DNA from: Branchiostoma lanceolatum
Taxonomy: Eukaryota; Chordata; Leptocardii; Amphioxiformes; Branchiostomatidae
Length of the DNA: 64,000 nt
Assembly (NCBI RefSeq): GCF_035083965.1
Contig: NC_089738.1
Location: 14,162,734 to 14,226,733, forward strand
Direction: 5' to 3'
Shown here in pieces: positions 48,291 to 57,466 of the stretch. The position numbers were made by a program, and so were the translations under genes. Under the pieces are notes generated by a model. That model was not told where the DNA came from, made no database searches, and saw only the letters and a program-made list of their open reading frames with translations. Position 1 is the stretch's first letter, and each line of letters starts with the position of its first letter.

Positions 48291-49512
48291 ATGTTGAGGC
48301 AACTACACCTGTTCTACTCTGCAAGCCTGCTTGGTTTGACCACCATTTCAAGCTTGTTGTTGTTGTTGTATCACTGTGCACCTGTCCTGTACTAACGTTG
48401 GGTAACCTAAATTCGGGATTTTTCCGATAATGGTTGACTGAAATCAATCTAGCAGAACAATAAACCATCCTTTTTTTCTATAATTCTGTCAGTATCATGT
48501 ACTATCTTTGCACTAATCATATATATGGTAGATTTTGTCTCTAGTCGTGCTGACACCATAATATTTCAACTTGAAACTACCGTCCGCCGCACGCACAATT
48601 ACGGTGCTGTCGGACAGGGGGGCACATTAATTCGGGAGAGAAGATTCGTCTTGAATATCTTACCGCTAATCACATTTTATACAGCAGCTATTCATTCCAT
48701 CCTTGGCTTGAGGAGAGTGCTATGGATATAGACGTGTCCAAGTAAAAAAAATACACGAAAAAACGGCCGTACCGCTCACATCAGGCCAGTTCGGGTACAA
48801 CCCGTGTGTTGAGTCGGTAGAACTTCACTCAAAGTCGGCCCATCGTCATCATCGGGCAACGTGTAACGTTACATTATTCATGGGAAGTTAGCTGGATGCC
48901 GTAACAATGGTAATACTACTATGTCCATGTGTACCTTGTTGTGTTAGGAGCAAACTTTGAGGAAAATATCTTCCTCAGTCCACTATCACACGCAGCATTT
49001 AGACAAAAAAGTGTTCCTCACAAACCTTTGTCGTCTGCTTGACAACAGGATTCTGGTTAACAATATGGCGGCGGGAAAATACACGTGCCGTAGGTTGTAG
49101 CAACAGAGAGGAGTTTTGATGATTGATCACACTTAGAATCCAGTTGCAGGTTAGCAAAAGAGATTGTAATAAGTTGTCTTGTAAATAATTGTGTTGAGCA
49201 GGAAGCGGATGTGACATTTTTCTTATAAACCAGCCGACAACCATGTTGTTTAATTCTCCCACCAAGTCCTCAGACTGTTCCAATAAGGGACGGAGAGTTT
49301 TTGACCTCGTCGCCTTATAATCCATGCTTATCGAAGCTTTTCAGACAGTGTTCTGAATACGTAAGTCTGGCAGGTTTGCATTTCTAGCGGTATTACTTAT
49401 GTTGCAACTAGCACATATCCCTAAATACCCCGTTTTCGAAAAATCCCGAATTTAAGTACCCCGCGAATTTAGGTTACCCAACGTTACCTGTGCAAGGGGA
49501 TACTACTGGGAT
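48291..49512 (+). pseudogene. SDR exon-1 relic F, split by a transposon
   Basis: 48291-48394 reads as exon 1 from ATG to the VLYY codons; the next codons (CTGTGCAAGGGGATACTACT) follow at 49487. The interval is the TA-flanked element at 48395-49484. After about 49512 the exon breaks off and the upstream block of gene G begins, so no exon 2 exists. Confidence 0.85.
48395..49484. mobile_element. 1.09-kb DNA transposon with TA target duplication
   Basis: Both ends start ACGTTGGGTAACCTAAATTC; the first 21 bp are identical, and the right arm then has about 17 extra bases before the match (GGGATTTTTC) resumes. TA flanks both sides (48393-48394 and 49485-49486) and the interrupted exon shows a single TA at this place, so the boundaries are certain. 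Internal open frames of 68 and 108 codons do not resemble a transposase I know, so it is probably non-autonomous. Superfamily is not fixed; TA duplication fits Tc1/mariner-like or related groups. Confidence 0.88.
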
Positions 49513-49560
49513 ACTACTACGGCCCCTTGGATCAAACATCGCCGTTAGCGATGGTTGGTG

Positions 49561-49975
49561 AACTAACAAATGGCAAAGGTTATATAGGGACATGTAATGA
49601 TCAACCTCTCACCTTCGCGTACCTTGACCAATACCCAGCTAGTGTTTACACTACATGTCCTCATGAAAGGGTCACGTCAAAGTTCGACATTGTACTAACG
49701 AATCACAAAGGTTATATAAGGACATGTAATGATCAACCTCTCGCCATCACGTACCTTAACTAATACCCAGCTAGTGTTTACACTACATGTCCTCATGAAA
49801 GGGTCACGTCAAAGTTGACATTGTACATGTACTAACTTATCACAAAGGTTACATAAGGACATGTAATGATCAACCTCTCGCCATCACGTACCTTAACTAA
49901 TACCCAGCTAGTGTTTACACTACTTGTCCTCATGAAAGGGTCGCGTCAAAGGTCGACATTGTAGGCCAGGGGAAG
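49561..49975 (+). repeat. Three tandem copies of the SDR upstream module
   Basis: A unit of about 132-137 bp, starting near CAAAGGTTATATA at 49574, 49706 and 49843, runs up to the gene G start. Each has TGATCAACCTCT, CCAGCTAGTGTTTACACTAC and CATGAAAGGGTC, followed by a half-site pair. Genes C and H and the 24-kb relic have one such module. Confidence 0.85.
49943..49955 (+). promoter_or_regulatory. DR1-like half-site pair upstream of gene G
   Basis: GCGTCA-A-AGGTCG, ending 29 nt before the start codon; related sites are in the two upstream module copies. Confidence 0.4.
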
Positions 49976-49983
49976 TTTTAACC

Positions 49984-52900
49984 ATGTTGAGGCCACTACA
50001 CCTGTTCTACTGTGCAAGCCTGCTTGGTCTGACCACCATTTCAGGCTTGTTGTTGTTGTTGTACCACTGTGCACCTGTCCTGTACTACCTGTGCACGGGG
50101 ATACTGCTGGGTTCAGTGGGATACTTTGTGGTTCTGTACTTGGCGCCGAAGAGCCGAGTGAGCGGGAACGGCAAAGCTGTCTTCATTACAGGTAGGACTT
50201 TGACTCCAACACCCACAGTCATGAAAATGTTCACCTTTGGTTACCTTTCAAAAGTCATTTTTGGAAAGTCCAGCTTGTGCAGAATTAATGTTTTTATCTA
50301 ATGCAACAGGTTGTGACAGTGGATTCGGATTTGGACTTGCCAAACGCCTGGACTCGCTGGGCTTCACGGTGTTTGCCGGCTGTCTGCTGGCAGACAGTGG
50401 TGGGGAGGGGTCGAAGAAACTCCGGGCGGAGTGCTCGAGCAGGCTGAGTACTGTTCAGATAGACGTCACTGATGATGGACAGGTGCAAGCCGCTGTACAA
50501 CAGGTCAAAGATCGTCTATCTTCCGAAGGCAAGAACCCATATTCTTAGTCAGACAGTAAATACTTTGTGCTCTGACCGTCTTGGCAATTTTTAATGTGAT
50601 CATGTAAAGGCAGTCAGAAATGTTACCTATTGTCCTTTTTATTACAAACGTCCTCTCCCTTGTTTATAGATTCAATTATTGGCTTGTTCCAACATATTAC
50701 AACAGGTATTTACGCACTGGTGAACAATGCTGGAGTCTGGCAGCCGGGAGAGATAGAGTGGGTCAGCATCGCCGCCTACCGACAAGTCATGGAAGTGAAC
50801 ACGTTCGGTACTGTTCGGGTAACCAAGGCGTTCTTGCCTCTGATTCGTAAGGCCAAAGGTGAGGGGTCATTGGTTTCCTCCTTTGCAGCGAATACTTACG
50901 TCACTTAGTACTTGAGAAATGTAGCTATGCTCATATATTCCACAAACGAAGGCCGCCAGGACACAGTCACTGAACGTGTTCACTAGTAATCGTACCTCAT
51001 ATCTTTCCTTGTTGAGATATGACATCGATCGTGTTGAGTAACGACACACCAGTCCCAAGTTATAAAAATCGGTTAACTAGATTTGCAAACAGCATTGAAG
51101 GGTATTTCTTTTAAGAATACCACACTAACTTGAAATCTGTTATCTGCGGTAGGACGAGTTGTGAACATCTCCAGTGTGGGGGGTCTTCACGCAGGCCCGA
51201 TGGCTGGGGCCTACTCCATGACTAAGGCGGCTGTGGAATTTTTCTCGGACGCACTCAGGTATGTTCTCGTAATCATACATGTAGATGTCTATGTCACGCG
51301 GACATTTCAATCATTTGAATATCCTAGAATGAACTAGAGAACTAATAATGATACAGCTAGTCTATATCTTTCTTTCAAATTTTACGTCCTCCTTACGAAC
51401 ATCCGAATCCGACTTTCAACGCTCTAATGACGCTTTGGGCTCCTTTAAGGCATGAGATGCACAAGTGGGGTGTCAACGTCGTCATTGTGGAGCCCGCTAG
51501 CTTTGCAACGGCGACAGGTATTGTCGTGGAAAAGGTGTACAACAAGTACATGGAGGTACGGTCATGACACCTACGTTAATATACGTCGCATTTTAAATCG
51601 CTTTTTGAAAATTGCCGTAGATTCTCCCAGGTTTGTAAAATGCTATTTTGTAAGTTATGCAAATTCATGATTAAGATAAAACTTCTATTGCTTACTACAC
51701 AGGACCTGCGGAATAATATGGAAGAAGCTGTGAAGGGGGATTATGGCATGGAGTACTTCGACTTGAAAGTAAAACAACTCAGCGCCATGATTGATAATTG
51801 TCACTCTAAGGATCCTTCGCCTGTTGTAGCCGTGAGTATATCTTAAGCGCATGGAAATTCAAGACTGACTTAATCAACTAGAATAATTACTTACTTGCGC
51901 GACAATGTGAATATCAACTAAAGTTCTGCGACCTCTTCGTCAAATAAGGTTGACCTTTTCGAGTGATATATTATAAATATTTCTCATTCATTATGTAAAT
52001 AATGTCCTTAGTTGCTGAGATTGTATTCGCTGATCATCTTCTCTACCCGAATAACACAATAAGTGTGAAAGTATGAAAGTCCAACCTTAGCAAACAAAGT
52101 TCCTCATAAACTTTGTAAATAAGACCCTGATTTGCTCTGCATGATTTATTTCTAATGATGTTCACCTCTACTTAGCTTCCAAATGACGCAAGAAGAAAAT
52201 TCCAACCATTTACAACTATGGAAATATCTCTTTGATTAGATTGTCATTTGTATAATTCACATAACTGATGTCTACCGATATTTCTCTCCAGTTACATAAT
52301 CTTGCCATATGCTTGATAGACCTATCATCAAATGCAGCAGATCTATACACGTTCCTCATTAATTCTGCAATTATGCTCCTTATTTGCATAATTTGTATCT
52401 TGTTATGGCAATCATTACTAAAGCTATCTACATACCAAGTATCATGACGATCCGTTGACGCTTTCTTGAGTTATTCTATTTCAAAGTCTGAAACGAAATT
52501 GCAGTTTCAATCAAGCCGTGGGGGGGGGGGGGGACTTACACCACTTACTCCCTGCCTCAAGAGCTATCCGCCGGGCAAAAGACCACGACCCCTGCACTTG
52601 CTTCCAGAATATTGGACCTCAAACTTTTAAGTTCCACTGCAGTACCACAGGAAGCCGCTAGGATGTCCATTATAGAACTGGACCTACCCACCTAACAAAT
52701 ATCATAAGGATCCATCCACAGGTTCTTAGATTATGCTGTACCACAGTGGTACCAATTTGCAATTCGCTTAACAATAAATTAAAGGTAAAGCAGGCATCCT
52801 CAATTGACGTGAAGCATAATGCTTTTTCAAGTAGCTAGTGGTAGTGCAATGCGGCTTCGCCACGGCTCGCGTTTTTGGCCAAGCACACCGGGTCACCCCT

Positions 52901-53365
52901 ACTCTTCTCGATAAGTGTGTTTGGTCCTTTTACTTGCAAAGCTTTGACGCTTGAGGCTTACGCCCGAAGCTCCCTCATACACGGGGCCGCCGGCTTTACG
53001 TCACCATCCGAAATGACGAATACAATCCCTTGCAACATGCCCGAGCTCGAGTCGACCACTGAGAATCGAACGCGGGCCCTAGGATTCACGGAATTTGATC
53101 CAGATGACAATAACCCATGCCTAAATACACAGGTTATCAAACTTCAGAGGGCAAGGGTTAATTCAAGAATATTTACATAGGTGTAATTCTGTTAGCACAG
53201 TAAACAAATGTTGACATATTTAATCTACAGGCTATGGTGGACGCCGTCACCCTGACCACCCCCTCCCATCGCTACTTGGTCGGGTCGAGTTTTGAGGACT
53301 ACGTGACGTGGATGTGGCTGGGCTACTTCCCCACACGCTGGACTGATTCTACCGTACTGACTTAG
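49984..53365 (+). CDS. HSD17B2-like: 17-beta-hydroxysteroid dehydrogenase type 2-like SDR, gene G
   Basis: Exons 49984-50191, 50310-50528, 50706-50858, 51153-51258, 51450-51555, 51703-51831, 53231-53365; 351 residues. Cofactor motif, NNAG, Ser and YSMTK are intact. Exon 2 ends in CCGAAG|GCAAGA, so it needs a GC-AG intron; GT alternatives nearby break the frame. Exon 2 is two codons shorter than in siblings. In the last exon an in-frame TAG (53363-53365) replaces a codon that is sense in C and H, removing about the last 15 residues, including the conserved PAMLQ end; the removed part continues to be readable to 53409. A possible poly(A) signal is at 53636-53641. Exons 1-2 are nearly identical to gene H; exon 4 is nearly identical to gene C. 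Confidence 0.85.
52500..52745 (+). repeat. Dispersed repeat copy without tail
   Basis: Related to 42395-42700 (CACTGCAGTACCACAGG..., AAATATCATAAGGATCCATCC, AGGTTCTTAG). Begins next to a run of about fifteen G. In intron 6 of gene G. Confidence 0.55.
52790..53110. repeat. SINE-like dispersed block in gene G intron 6
   Basis: GC-rich compared with its surroundings, with a B-box-like GTTCGATTCTC on the minus strand near 53065 and the CACCGGGTCACCCCTACTCT stretch. It looks like an inserted repeat, but no second copy is in the window. Confidence 0.35.
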
Positions 53366-54098
53366 AAAGAAGGCGACCCGAAACCTGCCATGCTGCAGGA
53401 AATGTACTAAAGCATTTCTCCGAGTCCTGAATACTTCCTTCAATAAGTAGTGTAAAATGGATAATATCGTATGATTGTCTGGTTTTCTTTTTGAGTGAAT
53501 TGTGAATGGGCAATATCCATAACTCTCCGTGTAAACGTCAGTAGGGAAGCTACAAGGCATGGCAGATTCTGTGCCCGTTGATATTAGTAAGGAAAGATTC
53601 ACGGAGAAATGTTTGCTAAACGCAATGATTTTTCAAATAAAATACTAACAGTCAAAACTGCCCTCTCAGGGACCGATACTGTGACTTCTGGTCTATTGTG
53701 GACAGGTGGTCACTTTAGACAGGGTTAAGCTTGTATCAATAGGAAATTGTCTCTGTGACCTCGAAAAGAGGTTACATTGGCCAGGTGGTCCTCATATAAA
53801 GGTGATCACAAGTAGAGGTTTGACAGGAGAAGTACACAGTACTTAACTGTGGTTATGTCACATTGTACTTAAACTCACCATTAAAATACTTCGAGCTTGA
53901 AGGCCTGACTACAGCTCTACTCTGTTCTAAGACAAATATCTTGCAATATCATTTCTAATTCTATGCCTCCATTTCGGTCACACTGCGGTGGTTGGAGAAG
54001 TAACTAATAAGACAGATAGCGTAATAATAATCATTAGCCCGCCACCACGGACCTTGACCAGCTTGAGTGTTAACAATATTTGTCCTCATAAGAGAGCC

Positions 54099-54111
54099 AC
54101 GTTAAAGGTCA
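54099..54111 (+). promoter_or_regulatory. DR1-like half-site pair upstream of gene H
   Basis: ACGTTA-A-AGGTCA with a perfect 3' half, ending 29 nt before the start codon. Confidence 0.45.
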
Positions 54112-54139
54112 GTACTGTAGACCAAGGAAGGTTTTAACC

Positions 54140-57114
54140 ATGTTGAGGCCACTACACTTGTTCTACTGTGCAAGCCTGCTTGGCTTGACAACCATTTCGG
54201 GCTTGTTGTTGTTGTTGTACCACTGTGCACCTGTCCTGTACTACCTGTGCACGGGGATACTACTGGGTTCAGTGGGATACTGTGTGGTTCTGTACTTGGC
54301 GCCGAAGAGCCGAGTGAGCGGGAACGGCAAAGCTGTCTTCATTACAGGTAGGACTTTGACTCCAACACCCACAGTCATGAAAATGTTCACCTTTGGTTAC
54401 CTTTCAAAAGTCATTTTTGGAAAGTCCAGCTTGTGCAGAATTAATGTTTTTATCTAATGCAACAGGTTGTGACAGTGGATTCGGATTTGGACTCGCCAAA
54501 CGCCTGGACTCGCTGGGCTTCACGGTGTTTGCCGGCTGTCTGCTGGCAGACAGTGGTGGGGAGGGGTCAAAGAAACTCCGGGCGGAGTGCTCGAGCAGGC
54601 TGAGAACTGTTCAGATAGACGTCACTGATGATGGACAGGTGCGGGCCGCTGTACAACAGGTCAAAGATCGTCTATCGACATCTTCCGAAGGCAAGTACCT
54701 ATATTCTTAGTCAATCATCAGCAAATGCTTTGGCCGTCTAGGCATTTTGGTAATATGATCATGTAAAGGCAGTCAGAAATGTTACCTATTGTCCTTTCTA
54801 TTGCAAAAGTCCTCTCCTTTGTGTATAGATTCAATGATCGGCTTGTTCCAACATATTACAACAGGTCTTTACGCACTGGTGAACAATGCTGGAGTCTGGC
54901 AGCCGGGAGAGATAGAGTGGGTCAGCCTCGCCGCCTACCGACGTGTGATGGAAGTGAACACCTTTGGTAACGTGCGGGTCACCAAGGCGTTCTTACCTCT
55001 GATTCGTCGGGAGAAAGGTGAGCATCACTTGCAATTGGTCTGGCACGTTGTGCGTATCTTTCATAGCAAATGTTTACAACACTATGTAGTTAACAGCAGT
55101 AGTTATCTTCATATATGCATTCCATTCCACAAAAGAATTCTACTAGGACATTTTCATTTTTAAGGGCCCGGTCACATTCGTTGTACGATCGCATAATGAG
55201 ATCATTCTTGGAATGGTCGTGCATTTGGTCTACAAAATCCTGCTGTTTTGCTACCGAAAAGGCTGTCTTAGATCCTTGTCGGCGACTGGTTCTGTCACAA
55301 CCTGTTCGAAAAACCCAACGACATCAAAATCGTACGACGACCTACATCTACGACGAACGTGGCTGCGTCGTTACTTTTTTAATTCTTAATTTTGCTTTTG
55401 GACGGACAAGCACGACACGGAACTGCACTGAAGTTTTTATAACTTATATTAACAGTGCCACAAGAAGGTTGGGTAGAGGCGTGTAAAGTGCCCTTTCCAA
55501 GGTCACAACATCGATGACGTTAGGGGATTCGAACCCGGGACCGTTGTGTTCTGGGTCAAACACCCTACCGTTACGCTACACGACCCCACTTTACTTCTTG
55601 AGACATGATGTATAGATGTCGGTGTATCTCTGCACGTTAGGGCGAGTCGTGGCTGTCACGAGTGCGGTGGGGCTTCACGCCACCCCCGTTGCGTCTGCCT
55701 ACTGCATGACGAAGGCGGCCACGGAATTCTTCTCCGATGCCCTCAGGTATGTCACCAACCATACAAGTTTTCAGACTCAAGCGAATTTAGGTCCAACATA
55801 TATCCCTATCCGAGAAAACAGAAACGTTTAAAGGACACCATAAAATGACACATTGTCAGCTATTTCCTTTGCCTATAGGGAACGACTAAAGCATGTCTTG
55901 ACATACATGTATGTCGTCTCGTATCACGACCTAAGTCATTCATGGTGCGACTTGGGGCGTTAAGGGAAACTCGCTTGGAAATTCGAGCCTATCACTAGTT
56001 GTTTGACACACGACTTATAACTTAACTTGAGCTGACCGACCAGGGATCTGCATATGAGCTCGAGTACTTGTCAACTTGACACATCTTCAGTCACCTAGAA
56101 AATTAAGTCGTTGTTTAGACACGCCACAGGTCGTACTGCAGTTCGTACTCCACATACCATAACCTATCAACGTTCTATCTTCATCGTTTCATATCTCTGA
56201 TGAACACCATCGGAAATGCAGGCATGAGATGCACAAGTGGGGCGTGAAGGTCGTCATCGTGGAGCCGGGAAACTTTGCGCAGTCCACTGACATCATTTTG
56301 CCAGCGGTGTTCAATAAGTATACTGAGGTATGGCGTCTACACTACGTTTGAAAAAAGCATATTATAAACCTTGCTTTTCTTGATGGGTATCTGTAGGACT
56401 GTATTTTGTGATGGAACAAGTTTCTTCACTTTTTGAACAGGACTTACGGAACGGCATGGAAGAGGTTGTAAAGGAGGACTATGGCATGGAGTACTTCGAC
56501 TTCAAAATGGAGCAGTTGAGAGTTGAGGGCGAAGACGAGGCGAACGATGCTACGGCTGTTATAGACGTGGGTATTATATGTTGAAGCATTAGACTCATAA
56601 AGAGTGGTATTCGTCATGTTCAAATGTGTTCAAAACGCTGTCACTTGCATTTTATGGAAGAAGAAAACGTTTTGGTCTACAGCTCGTCAAGATGATCTTT
56701 GATTGATCTAGAGGTCGTGAAGGTGGCACCAAACGTCCACAAGTTACTAGGATTTGTGGGGAGTTGGCATACAGTACACATACTGTAGAGTGACAGTATA
56801 TGTGACACTGTCACTCTACAATATTCAAATGATTACGGACACACGCCAAAACAAACAAACAAACGCACACAACAAACAGACCGAACATAATACCTACGTC
56901 TTCGTGAAGGTAATGAATGCCATTCTATTTGTAGGCTATGGTGGACGCCGTCACCCTGACCACCCCCTCCCATCGCTACTTGGTCGGGTCGAGTTTTGAG
57001 GACTACATGACGTGGATGTGGCTGGGCTACTTCCCTACACGGTGGACTGATCCCATAGAGCAGACTGAGAGGGAGGGCAGCCCTAAACCTGCCATGCTGC
57101 AGAAAACTTACTAG
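54140..57114 (+). CDS. HSD17B2-like: 17-beta-hydroxysteroid dehydrogenase type 2-like SDR, gene H
   Basis: Exons 54140-54347, 54466-54690, 54865-55017, 55641-55746, 56222-56327, 56441-56566, 56935-57114; 367 residues, intact. TGCDSGFG spans intron 1, NNAG is in exon 3 and Ser plus YCMTK in exon 4. Like gene G it needs a GC-AG intron after exon 2 (CCGAAG|GCAAGT, a textbook GC donor). From the ATG through intron 1 to exon 2 it is almost identical to G, while exon 4 ([18 protein letters not shown]) has diverged strongly. It is the last SDR of the array and converges on the carboxylesterase. Substrate unknown, as for the siblings. Confidence 0.88.
55163..55380. other. Unexplained segment in gene H intron 3
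   Basis: Starts GGGCCCGGTCACATTCGTTG and contains several CGATCG/GTACGA-type palindromic words; resembles an inserted repeat, but no inverted ends could be matched by eye. Confidence 0.3.
55385..55588 (-). mobile_element. tRNA-derived SINE
   Basis: Minus-strand head with A-box-like TAGCGTAACGG and B-box GGTTCGAATCC, then the same body as 8280-8500 and 3338-3490. Located just upstream of gene H exon 4. Confidence 0.75.
56840..56915 (+). repeat. Hairpin-tailed repeat end
   Basis: ACACGCCAAAACAAACAAAC-type tail followed by TACCTACGTCTTCGTGAAGGTA, ending about 20 bp before the acceptor of gene H exon 7. Confidence 0.5.
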
Positions 57115-57466
57115 AATACTTCCGGTCTAGCGAGTTATCGAACAGAGGCAGCCTCTCATTTTTTCTAAGCAAGTGAATTTATGTATCAATTGCCTGTCTT
57201 TTATATGGAGTAGGCCTACATATATGGAGTAGGTACTCTTTGTAAAGTTGGTTCCGTAACCTTTGTACAATGGTGGTTGGCTATATACACTTTTTAGTGC
57301 TTGATCTTTTTGAACATTTTAATGTCTTTTTGTATTGTTGAATCAAAACACTGAAAACACAACCAAACATGACTGATGGAGTAAACTGTTTAATGAGCGA
57401 AGAGATCTATACCTGTTTTTGTATCATTATTCAAATAAGTATGCGCCAAACCAATTAGCTCAATGA
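57115..57466. other. Convergent 3' region of gene H and the carboxylesterase
   Basis: 352 bp. On the minus strand ATTAAA at 57389-57394, 73 nt behind the esterase stop, is a possible poly(A) signal. Confidence 0.5.

Noticed and set aside
48999-49325. 108-codon minus-strand frame inside the 1.09-kb transposon as transposase
   Set aside because: No catalytic triad, helix-turn-helix or family resemblance was seen and the frame is short.
49561-49975. Regularly spaced repeats that could suggest a CRISPR-like array
   Set aside because: Units of about 135 bp lie without unique spacers in a eukaryotic gene upstream region; they are tandem promoter modules.
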